Origin: Aphis gossypii
Lineage: Eukaryota > Arthropoda > Insecta > Hemiptera > Aphididae
DNA: 64,000 nucleotides
Assembly: GCF_020184175.1 (NCBI RefSeq)
Contig: NC_065531.1
Location: forward strand, 60,528,806-60,592,805
Direction: 5' to 3'
Within the stretch, counting starts at the first letter, position 1. Each line of letters opens with the position of its first letter. Both the position numbers and the translations under genes were made by a program. Below, in pieces: positions 39,685-54,780 of the stretch. Under the pieces are notes generated by a model, which made no database searches, was not told the origin of the DNA, and saw nothing but the letters and a program-made list of their open reading frames with translations.

Positions 39685-41060
39685 CGTCTGATTTACTCGC
39701 ATTTATAATGTGATGTTATTGCGATAAACATGTTTGGCGTCGTCCGGCGTGATTTGTGCGGTTTTAGTGTCGTATGTTATAAAAATACGCAGTCGATATT
39801 TGCAAAAATCGCATCCAACTAACGATTTCGCCGGGAACCCGCGTTTAAATCTCGTTTTGTTATACGAACCGCTGCCACGGACAACCAGCGGTAGCGGCGG
39901 CGACAATTTATATTAAATTTATTCATCACACGAATTATTATATACGTATATATATATTATTTGTTATTATCTCGACGTTTTACCCGTCATCGCACAAACA
40001 CATACATACACTCGGCACCGTATTATAATATAATGCATTTAATATGATAATAACACATTTTATATACATATAAGTATGTGATATCGCGTACACTAAATCA
40101 ATCGGATCGGAACAATGTTCGGTGGTGTTTGTTTTACCATGTAGCGCGCGGGATTCGATTATTCCACAAAGGTTCTTGTTTGCGCCCGCCGCCTGAGCAC
40201 CACCAATTTTGTGTCTGGTCCAATTGTTGTTTTCGCCCGGTTAATGTTTATTTACATTCTTGCACCAGTGTATAGCCCGCCTGCGCTCGCAAAATATACG
40301 CGTCGATACCCCTCTTCGTCATCCCTGGCCGTTTCCCATCACCCAAAAAACCACCCCCGCACTACCATCGTCGAGACGGAACATATTATCGTGTCGGGCG
40401 TATATATTATATATATAAATAATACTCGCGCACACAAATAATTATATAATATCGACATTTATCTCGGGAAATCGATGTTTTTATCGCAATCAGGTATACA
40501 CAATAATAATATTATAATAGTACTATTGTACACACAACCTAACGCTCACAGAACAATACGCGTTGTAAACGTATCGCATAATATTATATTATAAACGAGA
40601 GCGACGTTCGTATACACATACACGCGCATACCTATTATATACTATACTGCACACACCGCGCGTGATAGAAACTCAAACACTCGCCGCAGTTTGATTTCCA
40701 ACCCTCTACTGCCGGGTCCTCGCAAACGTGTCCGGCGAGCGCAATATATAATATACGGTATTAACGACCGGTCCACGACCGTCCCGTAGTTTCGTATTTA
40801 TATTCGTACATATATTATTCAGGACCTATGTCATATTATATTCTATAATCATATAATTATTTATCGAACAAATAAAACATGTCCCGCCCGGTACCGCGGT
40901 ACATCATATTATTATATAAAGCCCACGTTTTGAAAATCGTTTCTGACTAGGCGACTCTGTGTGGGTATAATGTGTGTAAGGACGAGCTCCAGTACCTCCA
41001 AATTATTATTTTATTATCGTATAGAACGATTAAAACGGTGTAGTGTTTTACGTCGTAAGG
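39685..41060. other. CpG-moderate noncoding stretch
   Basis: Moderate GC with scattered CpG and no exon supported by splice sites. Open frames at 39703-39916 overlap on both strands. Confidence 0.45.
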
Positions 41061-44000
41061 GGAGTGAATTCAATATATTATGATATACGCATTGTATTAA
41101 TATATTTTATACAAATTAGTAGACAAAATATGTAGGTATTTACGAAACCAAAAATTCAGAGTGAAATACCCCTTTAGAACGCTAAACTGGTATGTTGTAT
41201 TATGCTTTTCCCCGAATTTGATTCGTTTTTACGATTCTACTTAATGCTAAAATATCGTTGCGCACACAAGATCATAGATCTTTATGTGTTACTAGTAGTA
41301 AATTTGACAAGACTACAATGGAGGGAGGAGGAAAGATTTAGTACTGTGGCAGAAAAAACTAAACGTGAAAAATTGTTTTCATCCTCTTGACTGTCTAATC
41401 ATTCTTACGTCTTATTCTACTATATTTTATAATAGTTCTCAAGCCAAGTCCTTAAAGAGGTCAAGATAATTTTTCCTATCGCCATACTCAAAACATCAAC
41501 AGAGCATTTCAGTGTATTGTAAAAATATTTAGTTAAATCGTACTTAACTTTAAAGATAAAATAATCGTCAAAAAGTTACAGCACGAACGGTTACGATATC
41601 CTAAAATACACGGACAACATATTATATATAACGACCAATTAAAAACTAAAAATAGTAAAAACTAAAATTAAATACGTTGAATTAAACTTGTAATTTTGAT
41701 CATGTAATTCTGAAGTATTCTATAAATACTGTGTGTATAAAATTCGTTACGTTTTTGACTAAGAAATGATTGTTCCGTTTCAAACATGCAATGTTCGACG
41801 ACTATTGTTAGAAACCTCGTATGTCGGCAGACTGCACGGTATCTATCACAATATAATATGCACAGGTATACCGCACCCTGATGCAGACACACAGGTTGTA
41901 AAAGCCATGATACTATATTATATTATATGGGCAGTGGACACTATGCCTATAAACTTTCTTTAATATGTATAGGTATATTAAATACAATTTATCATTTGGT
42001 TATATGCGTATTGTACAAAAATCGATAGGTAGAGGTAGGTACGTCATACGTGGTCGCCGGTTTTTTTCTTTAAATCTATTGTTGCACGTTTATAATTGTG
42101 TTGAGAAAAAATACATATTCCTAAAAACGTAAAAATTACGTGACGGCACTAAAGAATTCATTTCCGACATCACTCCCACATCAATATATTTTATACGAAA
42201 ATAAGGTATACATTATATAAAATCTAGTTCAAATAAAAATTATCTGTAATCCGTATTTCTTTACCTGGGAGGATCGTAAAGAAGTATTTTTCACTCTAAT
42301 AAAGGCCAAAAACGTTAAAAGGTATTTTGGTTTTATATGGTTTATATTTGTATTATTATACATATTGAAAAAAATCGATTTCGATTCGAACTCATTCCTA
42401 GAAAACAGAATGTTTCAAGCATTCGACGCGGAAAATATATGATACAAATTCGTGTACATAAATTGCTCGAACGCTTTTAAAGTGCATTGCAAATAATAAT
42501 CGGCAAACTGTTGTTGAACGTTTTCCACAATTATCGTCTTGGTATACGGAATACAAAAACGAATAACGAATCAATATCACAACATTATAAGCACATACAG
42601 ATTAAAGAACATTTAAACAAAATATCTATAATAAATACTGTAGCACAAAACGAATCATTAATGATTTGTACTATAATAATACACACACCCTGCAGTTGTT
42701 TAAACTTTATGGTCCTCGACCACAACATTAATAATTACTACTGGTAAAGTATATATACTGATAAAATATACCTTTTATTATAATATTGTTGTTTTCTATA
42801 TACTGTAGAATGTGATAGAAATAATTTGTCACACGAATTGAATTGGCGCGCAACGATGACAACTATATCGTTTGGCAGTTAAAAAGCGGAAGTGCAAAAT
42901 AGCAATGGGCATATAAAACGCTAACGTGAGCTATATAGATTTATTTTATATTGACAGTTTAACGCATTACGGCAGTACATGTCTATTGTCTATGTGTTTA
43001 TATATATATGCTCACGCGGTTACCAACAAGTAAAATCCCATCGGTATTGGCACACTGTGGCGACTAATTATAATTAGTTAAACGGTGTAATCCCGTAAAT
43101 GGATTCGATAGTAATAGTAGGTATATCACACAATATATTATACTCAATTTTAGGTCGTTAATATTTAAATATAATTTTTTCACCTATTTATCTTTTAATT
43201 GATTAAGGTCTGTAAAAAAAATTAATGAACTCGAATAATGAATATTTCACCACGAATGTAATATAATAATAATATAATATACTCGCACTTCTAGCGCTCC
43301 CTTTCAACAGTGTGAAATTAAATATGAAAAATAATTTGGAAATATTTTTTGGACCACTGATGTTTGATAACAGGCACCGATCGCCGTTTTGTAAAATTCA
43401 GCATTTACGTAACAACACGGTTTTCAGCGAATGGATTGTTGTTCAGTCTCCGCACGTAAATGTATATTACTCCATACGTCATACTTTCGTTTATATATAT
43501 ATTATCTTAGAGTGAGATCTATTCTATGCGTACATTGAACATAATAATAATAATAATAATAATGTAATAATGTAATAAGAAAATGCCGGAGACGGGCAGA
43601 GGGAAAATCTCTTTAGGTATAGATTTGTTTCCCGAGGAAATTGATACAAGTTTATTTCCATAAACTTTGAAACTAAATTACTACAATACTTGCGCGCGTG
43701 TCGTGTGTAAAATATAACATAGAGGGTCGTGTACGCGTTGTGAAATATAATAATAGTTGTTGTGTGTATTTCGTAAGACACAAAACGATTGTGCAGTTGT
43801 TCTATATAATGTACAGAAACAATATAAGCGTCGCGTACAGTGTTATAATATATTATATTATTTACAGAGTTAATGCAATGCATTTGACTTACGAACGCTG
43901 TTCAGAGTGTAACTGCGTGAGTTAAATATTTATATCATGTGATAATAATAATATCGTACTTACAGATGTACAATTGTGTCTACATTTTCGTAAGAGAAAC

Positions 44001-44690
44001 GTACCGTCGAACGGCGGTGTTCGGAGACGGGCCGGTTCTGATGTAAGGATTATATTATTATTATAAACGTATCTACCTTTACACACACAATAGTATATGA
44101 CGACCAGACGACTATACGATAACACGTATTTACGTCAATGGTTGGGTGACACTTGTACGAGTATATATCAATGAACACGGCAACGGACAATGACTATTCA
44201 AAGAATAAAGATTATCCCATCCGATATGTTATTATATTATATAGCTGCGGTATACCTGACATCGTAACCTATTTTGTTAGCGCACGCATAACGGGTCGCG
44301 TCCTGCAGGATCTATAGGCACCACGCAGTCTGGCGATACTCCGTATAATATTATGTATACGTCCGTCTAGGACGTGTTCGGCACATACAGCACAACAAAT
44401 TAATGGTTTTCGGTTCTGTCAGGTGCCCATTGTTGTTGCGCGCAAGCTAGGCTCCACGATGTCTGTGCAAGGTCTTGGGATAAAACGGATGTGTATACAA
44501 AATAAATATAATCTTCCTTTATTTTTTTTTCTATTGCCCTGGTTTGGGTCAAAAACGGGTCGCGTCAATAATAATAATTATTATTATATTCACCGGCGGC
44601 AAGCCCGAAAAAAAGAAACACCCTGTAATTACGTGTATGAAGTCATTGAATATAGATAATAAATCCGGTGTAGGTTCGTGCGGTTTTAAC
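41061..44690. other. Mostly AT-rich noncoding stretch
   Basis: AT-rich with ACAC/AAT runs (an AAT tract at about 43551-43563) and a CAGGTG at 44420..44425. A minus-strand GTAAGT at about 43965-43960 follows an open frame in phase 0, not the phase 1 needed to join the zinc-finger exon. Confidence 0.45.
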
Positions 44691-46380
44691 ATGGATCGGA
44701 TTTAGTGACCCAATAGGTGTATTATTTTTCTGTTTTCAAAAAAAAAAAAAAAAAATGGAAATCATACACAATGAGTGTGTATGTAACACATGTACGCTTA
44801 ATCTATACCTACGTGTTTTTAACGCTTTGACGAGATTTCCAGACTTGTTGGCGTGTTTGTTTTTTAAACTATATTGACCTCAATCCCCTCTTTCTCTCTC
44901 TCTCACTCTCACCCTCTCTTATTTATACTTATATCATAATATATTCTATTTATATACTCTAGGTATACTGGTATACTCGAACTCACATACGCACACGTGT
45001 ATTGACAACGATATAAATAATGATGATGGAAAAGTGTATAGGGGTTAAAGCGGCGGCGGCGTTTAATCCGTGTATAGATTTTGAAATTCACACACGTCAT
45101 TGCCATCGCTACCCCCCGCCCACACTCGTCGGCGATTAATTGCTGTTAAGTTTATCCATATAATTTCGCCCTCGCAAATAGACACGTACCCCCACCCCTT
45201 ACGCACTGACACACACAAATACATACACACCAACGCGAGTTCCTGCCGGGGCTTTATTTATTATCCCTCCAGTTTTATTAGGCCGACAAAATATCGTCCC
45301 CTGACGTTTATGAGTTTACGAGAGAAGAGTATACACGCGTGTTTTTAGATAAAAAAAAAATTAACAGCCATAGTCGGTCGCGCGCGTAATAAACAACCTC
45401 CCCATGTATATGGTTAACGTTTAATTATTATTATATAATATATTATATATACTCACGGATATGGCGACGACAACGACAACGACGATAACTACGACTTTTG
45501 GGGGTGTAATGACGATTTCGCTTTTATATCACATTAATAATATATAGTCCGAAGAACATCTCTTGTGTGTGTTTGCTGAAATTATGATGTGTCTCTCGAG
45601 GCCAATTAGGCAAAGGCGTTATAATCGCGCAGCAATATATACATAACATAATTATAGTTAGTTGACAAAAAAAGTAAAACGCACAAAATGTATAGTTATA
45701 CATAATATTCATGCTTTGTTTATTACGGTCAGTAAATAGTAATATTCTATGCACAATCACGTCACGCAATATTTTGCACATACGATTCTGAGCAGTAGCG
45801 AAGTCGTTATACATTATGTCAATTTTTTCCGGATATTTTCTTTCCTACATATTGTGCGCACACATCGACACACATACACACACACACAAACATACATAAA
45901 TGAGGATGTATATAGTTGAAGGTGACAAGTAATCAATGGGGACCAGTGGTAGCGTCATGATGGTACTATATCTCGTTCGGATTACGCTTGGCGGCCGAAG
46001 GGAAGATGATATAATGACGAGAGGAAAGGTCAACGGGTAAAAATTATTATTAAAAGTCGGACGGAGTTAACTTCGGTTTTCATAATATGTCCGGGTTTCG
46101 GAAAAGGGTTGACAGGTCCTTCCTGTGCCCGGAGAAACCTCCCTCGCGCGCGTATACACTTCGCAATATTGGAAATGAAAATGTTCTTCGTTTCGGTTAC
46201 GTATGGGACGTGGTTAGCTGTGGCGGATGGTAGTAACAGTGGTGGTCACTTCGATTACTTAACGCGACCGGCGTCTAATGCTAAAATTGTCTGTGTATAT
46301 CTTTTATATATTTGGATAAGTGTTTGTGAAAAATATCAAAATGTTTTTCTAACCTAATATAAGTGCGCGTGAATATCGTT
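44691..46380. other. Noncoding stretch with simple repeats
   Basis: Poly-A of 18 at 44738-44755, a CT-rich tract at about 44890-44918 and ACAC runs at about 45868-45888. No gene supported. Confidence 0.45.
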
Positions 46381-48200
46381 TGTCTTAATTTAATACAATT
46401 CAATTTTTAAATATCAATTTAAAACTGTCAAAAGAATATAAAATATTAATTATGAATTTTAATTTTTAGGTTTAGTAAAGTAATAGTCTTATATCATTCT
46501 TATATAGTAATATTACCTAGTTATTTTATTTACACTTTACTGCAGTTTAGGCTTAGCCCGAATTTAATTAAATTAAAAGATTAATTATATTGCTACAAAT
46601 AATACAGTAAATATTTTTTAAATTTTAACTTTAAAAGCTTATAAAATAAATGTCACTCAGAATCTAAATTATTGCAGGTATGTAATTTAAAAAACTAGTG
46701 ATAATGCATAATACTTCAAAATTATATTTTATAAATTGAACATAGTTTTAAAAGAACCATTTGACTTGATAAAATATAATGTTTAATGCAATACTATACA
46801 CTATATACAGACATATTATAATATAATCAACACCTAAGCGATTCAAAATGTTGAAACATTTAACTATTAAAGTAAAAATATCCATTCAAATATTAAAAAT
46901 ATTAAAATATAATTTACAAACATTTAATATACGCTATAAGAAAAATCTTGTAAAATAAATATTTTTAATTAAATTCTGGTTAAATCTGGTGTATAATATA
47001 TACTATATGTATATAAACCATTGTATATAATATAAAAACATTACGTACAACAAATTTAAATATAATATTATTTAATAATTTTATTGCGCTTGTTTTGATG
47101 ATTTTTTTTTACCGATTCACGAGGTTATTTCGTCTTTCATGCTATTATCCGCATGACTGGTTTAGTACATGACGAGAAATAAACACAGCTTCAATCGAAT
47201 AAAAAATCCGCAGTAATACCGAAAATTATCTAATATTGCGATCTATTAATTTAATAATACGATTTTTCGTGAATTTTGCATGTAAATTTTATAAAATAAT
47301 ACTAAAAATTCAAAACGAAACGAAAGTTAATAAAACAATAACTAAAACATACTGTGTTTACATTATATATTTAGGTATTATATGAAAATAAAAATAATAA
47401 TTTGTTAATTGCCAGCAAAAATATTAAATTTAATTGGAATTTCTGATTTCTCACTGATAAATATCCAATACGTTGCCATTTAACTTTTTTAATGATCTAA
47501 CTATGTGCACTTAGTATAGGGTTATGTCTTATGTGGAAATTATTCCCATAGAATAAGTGTATTTATAAGTAGTGAATAAATAGTGTTTAATGTGATGTAA
47601 TATACAGACAGTTTGCGATATTTTATCAATTTTAAATTGGTCCAATTAACTGAGAGGTACCTGCATTTGGAAAAAAAATCCTTTGTATATAACAGCTGTA
47701 CGTGAGGAACTTGAAATTTAAACGTTTTATCACGAACGCAATTGTGTATTATATAATATACGAAGAACAAACTGGAACAAATCCCATGACAATTCCACGC
47801 GCGTCCTCGATAAACGATATATTGCGTTTAATGAAAACAAATGGATATATATATTCTTTAGATTATTGTTAAAGACGGAATCGACCTATGGACTTTAGTA
47901 AGCACGAAGCAAGAGTACGGAGAGGTTAGAATAACGAATGACTCAGTACATTTAAAAGTTGTATTTGTAGTATATCACAATTATTATTATGAACGTGTTG
48001 AGTCTGTTGAAATTTTGGTTTAGAAACACGGTTTTTATTTTTATAAGAAGCGCATAAAAAACACCGTCAACTATAAAATTGTAGCTCTACAATAATACGG
48101 TAGATAATTACAGTAGAAATTAATACTTTAAAAATATCAATTATAAATAAATAATCATTGTTGGCAATACATATCTGTATAAGAAAGTAATTATTTTACA
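46381..48200. other. AT-rich stretch
   Basis: Strongly AT-rich. A slightly GC-richer, repeat-poor segment lies at about 47110-47215. Otherwise nothing stands out. Confidence 0.55.
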
Positions 48201-49920
48201 ACGCACCTAAATTTACCGCAGAAGCGACTGCAGATGTGTGGCTCCGCTCGTGTAAAAATAACGTAGTCTCCAGTATTATATCGAGCCAGACGGACGAGTA
48301 ATATCATTAATTATCGTTTATATAGATCCACAATATCCATCACGTGTATATATGTGTATACCTATATATTTGCATTTTTTACACGCCAAGTGACGTGCGA
48401 TTTTCGGTTGAGTAAAACGCGCGCGCGCTTATTTGTCTCGACGACGTCGTTGACGCACATTATTACTATTATACCGAGTCTCTGTTGGTTGGTTGACGGG
48501 CGGTTAGAAAAAAATTGTCATTGTCTCTAATATGTGCACGCGATCGCTCTCTAGGTTTGGCACACGTAGGCCGAAGGATACCAGTTAGAGACAGAGAGAG
48601 AGAGAGAGAGGGTGAGAGAGACTCGCACAGAAGTGTATAATACAACACTATGACATATAATAATGTATATATGATATTGGATTGGTGTTTAAAAATGGCC
48701 TAGGCTGTTATTATGCGCTATAGATATAAATTACATAATATGTGCTGGCGCGCTGTGGTGTATATGATATCTATGTATATGTATACAGTTTGCCGCAATA
48801 GCAAAAGTGTCATCAGTTAATAACCTGTCACGACGTCGACGAGATTTTTTTTTTTTTTTTGGACCGATTTGTCATCGGACGTGTTAATCGCGTGGCTAGC
48901 GGGAACAGGAAAACTAAAAATACATACAACAGCGGCAGAAGATAAATACCGTAAGAAAAGGAAAACGAAAAAAATCTCTCGTCGCTCGAAGACGGTAAGC
49001 GGACAGAATCTGACGGTGTGGAGACTCTATACGTATGACAAACGCGTCGTTGTCTTGGTATGTGGGTGGTGGAGAGATGAAACACGATTATTGTATCGCG
49101 TAAAGGTTTGGCATGTACCTATTATGTACACGTCCGTCGTTCTCGCCGATTGCACCAACTGCTGCGGTAGCCACGCGTTACCGTGCGTAAACGATCGACT
49201 TAGTCGGCGGCGGCGGCAAAGGCGGCGGCGTCCCGGCAAGCTCTATATCGGCGTCTCGGTGACGCCAACGTCTGTTAACGTAGACCGCCACCACCCTCCC
49301 GGGCACCGACACCCTCACCGCTGCTCGCGACCGCCGCCGCCGCCGCCCTCGACGTGCACACAGTCCGAACCCCATATAGAGCGGCACTCTCGCTCTCCCC
49401 GTGCGCGCACACGCGACGCAGCAGTGAGCTTGAGCGCCCGCGGGGAGGCTACACACAACGACTCACGCATTCACCTTGTGACAATACCCGACGAACGGAA
49501 CGAACACACGCACCACATGTATATATACACGGTGTACACACATATACTCGCTGTTCGGCGGGGGAGAGGTACGACGCCAAAACGATCCCGCCACCGCCGT
49601 TCCCGCGTATACATTTTACAAGTTTTCACATGATTTTTCCGGTTTTCCCGGGCCGTGAGCGTACTTCCCGGCGCCAAACACACGGCCGCCACTGCACTTC
49701 CCTCCCACCTGTCTGCACCGTCGACGCCAGGACCAGAAGAAAAACCAAAAGTCTATACGTATACTCACTGCACATAAACGTACTCTCTCTTTCTCACTCC
49801 CTCTCTATTATTCTGTCTCACCATCAAAGTACGTGTATAACGTATATGTATATATATGTTTATAGATATGAATTATTCATGGAGGTAGAGATGAGAAGAG
49901 ATTTTTTTTAAGATTTTTTT
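48201..49920. other. CpG-rich patch, distal regulatory or promoter candidate
   Basis: One of the densest CpG areas of the window, with CGG/CCG runs at about 49205-49240 and 49330-49350. It has an (AG)9 tract at 48593-48610 and a 16-T run at 48845-48860. The 254-codon plus frame (48869-49633) begins with TTG and becomes Arg/Pro/His-rich. Minus-strand frames are equally long, so I treat all of them as compositional. Confidence 0.35.
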
Positions 49921-51770
49921 TGTACTGAAAATTTTTAATAATTTTGCGATATGCACACGGTGTGTTTTTTAAGAAAAAACTACTGTATTAACCGCTGTTA
50001 AACACTACACTCACAGGTACTTACTAGTATATAGAAACAACAATACTTATAATAATTACAAATTATTGCTATAGCCTATAGTACACATGGATTTTTTAAG
50101 TGATATATATATATAATAATAATATATGAGCTTATAATATGATTATACGATGTGTAATAATATTGTATATTTGTACATAAATATTATTATATTATATTTT
50201 GAACAAATACGTATTCGTTATTTATTAAAAAAAATAGTAGTTTGATCACACAGAAGTAAAATAGGCACTGTGTAGATTTTGTAAACGTCGAAGTATAAAA
50301 TCTACCGGATTTATCGTTGTTGGAGAGATATTGTAAAGTAAGACCTTATTTTTTTCAATATTCTGATGTTTGATACAATAACGCGTAAAATATTTATCGA
50401 AAATTTAAACAATATCAATATTACTCATTTGAATATTTCGCAATACGTAGATTATTAATTCATCCCTATAATGTTCCTTCACCCTCTTTATAAAAGACAA
50501 GATGGTCACAGATGTGAACATCACGGCCGGATGACTACCTGGCACCAATCAGTTTTGAAACCCCCCAACAAAGTAAGAAGGAATTTTCTTGGATGATTAC
50601 CCATCCATTAACTATACCCATTTCAATAGGATGACAACTTTGATACTCCATAATATTATAGTTATATCTATTCACTGCTGCGTTGACAGTGTTTAATAAA
50701 ATATTATTTAAATATTTAAGAAACACGTATAAAATGTTTATTATTTTTATTATTATTATTATTAAATATTTAATACAACAAAATTTGGCATTTATTTAGA
50801 ATTGTTCTGTATTTTTTAAATTATTTAACATTATGAAAAATTATAGGTGGTAGAAATCATTACAAAAAACTGGGATATTAAGAACGAGTAAAACATATTA
50901 CAGTGACAGACGACAACAAATAGATGATGTCAAGAAATAAAAAAGAGGGCAAGGCAAAGGAGACTGGCACTTTTGTTGTTACTGTCGCAGTGTCGTCTCT
51001 CAAAGTAATTTGCTCGTAAGAGTTAAGTGGATTTTTGGATATTATGATTCTTTTGGCAGAAATCCATCATCTTAGTACGATGAATCCGCAAGAACTCCAA
51101 GTAACAAATATATTCCACCGTCACCGTTACACTAACGATGAGTTTTGTTATGAATATTTTTTCACGGAACAGTTTTTATACACTTAAGTACATATTACAA
51201 GTAACGTCATGCGTTAATCGTATTTCCATCATCAATGTTACTCAAAATAATGTTATACCTTACCACTGTTTTATTTTTAAATATAAATTCAAACATTTTT
51301 ATTAAGATATTTTAATTTTTAATTTTTTAGAACATTAAGAAAATGTGAAATAATAATAGAACAAACATAATTTATATAGCTATAGTAACTAAGTTAGACA
51401 ATACTTTAAATTAAGATTAGGTACGAGTTAAAAGATTCTACATATAATACTAACTAACTAACATAACCTCATGTATTAAAAATTAAAAATACATTTGAAT
51501 ACAAATTAAGTACGTATGTTAATATAAATTGTATAACATTAAATTTACCAATATAATTTGTTAAACATTTATAGTTTTATTTATATACGTGTGTATATAA
51601 TGTATATATATGTGTGTGTGTGTGTGTGTAGTGTGTATAATAATGTAATGCACATTGCAATTTACTTAAATTGACTTTTTAAATATAATTTATTGTTAAG
51701 AGTGTAGGTAAAAAAAATTATATATAAATGAAAAGTCGTCTAAAAGCTTTAGAGCAGCTAAATCGCAAAG
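49921..51770. other. AT-rich noncoding stretch
   Basis: AT-rich with a TG run at about 51611-51629. A non-repetitive island at 50260-50720 includes a 63-codon minus frame of ordinary composition that I could not assign. Confidence 0.45.
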
Positions 51771-54700
51771 CATTTGTCTCAATACACCGCAAAGACGTGT
51801 GGGGGTGTGTCCCGGGTTAACTCGACTTTAATCACGACTTATGACCCGTTTACAATCAACGCGGATTTTCCGAGAACACTAGCTAGTATATGTACACCTC
51901 TGTGTTTTTACCGAAAATCGAGTTTTCCATTCAGCTAGACAATTTGTCCCCTTAACAAAATAGAAGGAAAGAAAAAGGAAAAAACAACTAGGGAGAAAAA
52001 GGAAAGGTTTTCCCGCAATTTATCACGCAATTTACTTCTTTTTTCCACCTCTGCAGGGACATCTAAGTCATATATCAAACCCGAGGTACCCGCCTTCGGT
52101 ACGATTAATACTTTTAGACTTCTTGAAATAAGGTTAGAACTCGTCTCTTAGACGCCATGTACTTAACTGAGGTTTTTCGCCATCTATATTTTTTTCGTCT
52201 TTCCGCACCTCTACCACTTTTACTACTATCACCCCCACCACCACCACCGCGATCTCTACCACTCATGTTCATCGCCCGTTCTGTAAGAGGAACCCACCCG
52301 TTCTTATTTTAAATGCATTATCTACACAGTTACGTCCTATCACCGCTGATGAGCAACCCCATCAATCAATCCCATGATTCTCCTGATGCCCGCGTTAATT
52401 ACTCATTCTGTACCTTTGAAAAACAAAAATTCTCCAGCCCCCGGCCTTAGATCCTTAGGGACAGTGCACTATAATTAGTGCGAACTCTCCCCATTTGGTA
52501 ATATTCTTTAGGGTCACACCAAAAACTCAAAAACAAACTAGACAAACCATTTTCAGTAGTTATACAAAAGATAGTTATCAAATTATTAATGTAATAAACA
52601 CATATGAAACACTTAATTTTTTTTTACGTATGAAATAACTAGCAATATATTAAAATGTGTTATAGATCATAAAAAAAAAAGTATAACTACATTTATAAAA
52701 TAATAGTTAATGTTTTGTAAACAATTTAATTTATATAAACCACTAAAATGGACAATAAATATTGTTTTAATATAAAAATTACCTTTATATTATATTTATT
52801 ATTATTATTTTTTTGTTTTATTATTCTTTTGTTTAATTAAATGTTAATTTTTTTTAATGTTATCAATATGACAATACATTAATTAAAATGCAATTAAATC
52901 ATAGTAAAAACTTAATTAAGTTATTTAAAATCTATGTAGGTACATTTGTTTTATTATGTGTTTTGCTAAACAATTAATATATCACGGTCTTTACAATATT
53001 TTTTTTAAATATTAATAATGAATAAATATTGCAATATTTAATTGTAAAGAATTTAATCATCACACATATTTTTGTATACTCAACAAAACTTTATATTATA
53101 ATAGTTATTGCAGAATATTGTATAAGTTATATGTTAAGTCCTAGGGGATTCTATACGCGTTCATAAAGGTGAAACAGGTTTTCAATATTTCCTTCTATCT
53201 GCATTCCTTGACCAAACTAACAGTGTTTTAGGTGGAAACTCCACCTAAGGGTGGAGAAACATTCAAAGAAACTTAGGCGTCGAACAGCACAATCTCCTAC
53301 AAGTTTAATTTCGTGTATCTAATAACCGAAATACCTTAATGCAGGAATCCCAGTTCGCTCTCTCACTCTGCATTACACACTTAATAGCCGTTGTACTTCA
53401 GAACTCTTGACCGTCTTTCTGGATAAAGAAGGGGGAGAGATGTGCCCGAGGATCGTTTAATTTAATTAAACTGGACCCTTGAAAGGACTTGTTCTTGTGA
53501 GCCCTGAATTCCTGAAGAGGTTTCTCGGATAAAGGGGATTCTTATTTTTTGTTCGCTTCCCCACCCCGCTGCACCTAAACGCAATTTTGTATAATAATAC
53601 TTTTTTTTAAATCCCGCAACAATAATTTCAATAATGAATGTACTTTAAAAAATGCTTCATTGAAGTTGTAAAACGACTTAGTCAATCAGTCAAATTAGTC
53701 ACACTTTCGTATAATCAACACTACTGATTGGCTGAGTTATTATAATTATTTTTTTTTTATTCCTGTAAAAATAACATTAAATCTCTTCGAACTGTGTTTT
53801 CCCACGTAGAGATCTCCTATTTTACGCTCCTCTCGCAAGAATAATAATTATATTTCTTTTGTTTTGAAATTAGATTTGCCGGAGTGGAATTAATTAGACG
53901 GCCGCCGCTACTACCACTGCCGCACCCTCCAATGTATTTTTCAAAACAACCCTTTCCTTGACCTTACCGCCCATACCCGAAATCCGGCTCAACTTTCTGG
54001 GAAGCTCAATTAAGTCTTTCCGTAAATAAAACACGCCGTATTTCCATTTCTATTAAGTTTTCTCTTATTAAATATTCGAGATAATTTATCAACGCAACCC
54101 TCCCCCCTACACGTTCTACAGGAGCCCGCGAAATTAATTAACGATTGCTATATTTTGACTTTTAAATATAAAACTCGAACCACCGCTGTGCACATCGTAA
54201 AATAGTCGAACGTTCTAAAAAAATATTGGTCTCCTTATTTGTGTATACATATATTTCATTATTATTATTATTCACAACAGTTCTAGTGTCGCACGCAAAA
54301 GTAAATGACTCGTACATTTTCAGCGATGAATTATTCATAAACTGCTCAGTACTCACCCTAGACAAAGGTAAAAAACAGACGAACCACAAAAATCTCAGTG
54401 AAATATTTCGTCACGATAGAGTCGATGGAAGAAAAGAGCAGTAGTAGTGATGGTGGTGATGATGATGATGATGATACTGAAAAATAATAACGACCCCTGA
54501 AGAAAATCCGGACGACCAAAAGAAGAAATGGCCCATGACTTTCACCGAGGCTTAAAGACCCGGAATATTATTATTTACCCTGTGGAGCTTAATGTTTTTC
54601 TACTTCGTCCCTCGTCACGGAGATCCATTGTTAAGTACTCGAGGCGTGTCTCATAAAAAAAAAAAATCACCCCGACAAGTGTAAAGATTTGTTTGACACG

Positions 54701-54780
54701 AAGAAGATCGCTATTTGTAACCGGTAAAAAATGCCGCACCAACCAAGTTCACCGTAGTTTTCTCTATAGTTATTTAAATT
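51771..54780. promoter_or_regulatory. Unique-looking, repeat-poor block (enhancer candidate), with an AT-rich gap
   Basis: 51771-52560 and 53130-54780 lack the background repeats and have balanced, non-repetitive sequence. The AT-rich gap 52561-53130 contains the 14-bp palindrome AACTTAATTAAGTT (52909..52922). The right half holds the inverted pair TTAGGTGGA/TCCACCTAA (53228..53236 and 53240..53248) and TTTAATTTAATTAAA near 53459. No coding frame with an ATG stands out. Regulatory constraint is inferred. Confidence 0.35.
54458..54475. repeat. (GAT)6 microsatellite
   Basis: Six perfect GAT units preceded by related GTA/GGT units. Confidence 0.9.

Noticed and set aside
48869..49633. 254-codon plus-strand open frame
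   Set aside because: It begins with TTG after a poly-T run, becomes Arg/Pro/His-rich through CpG and microsatellite DNA, has no domain, and overlaps equally long frames on the other strand.
50535..50726. Minus frame possibly from a transposase
   Set aside because: I could not match it to a family with confidence, and it ends at a stop soon after. It may be chance.
54226..54444. Plus frame with a signal-peptide-like start
   Set aside because: The first codon is TTG and there is no ATG before the hydrophobic stretch, so it is not a credible eukaryotic start. No upstream exon was seen.
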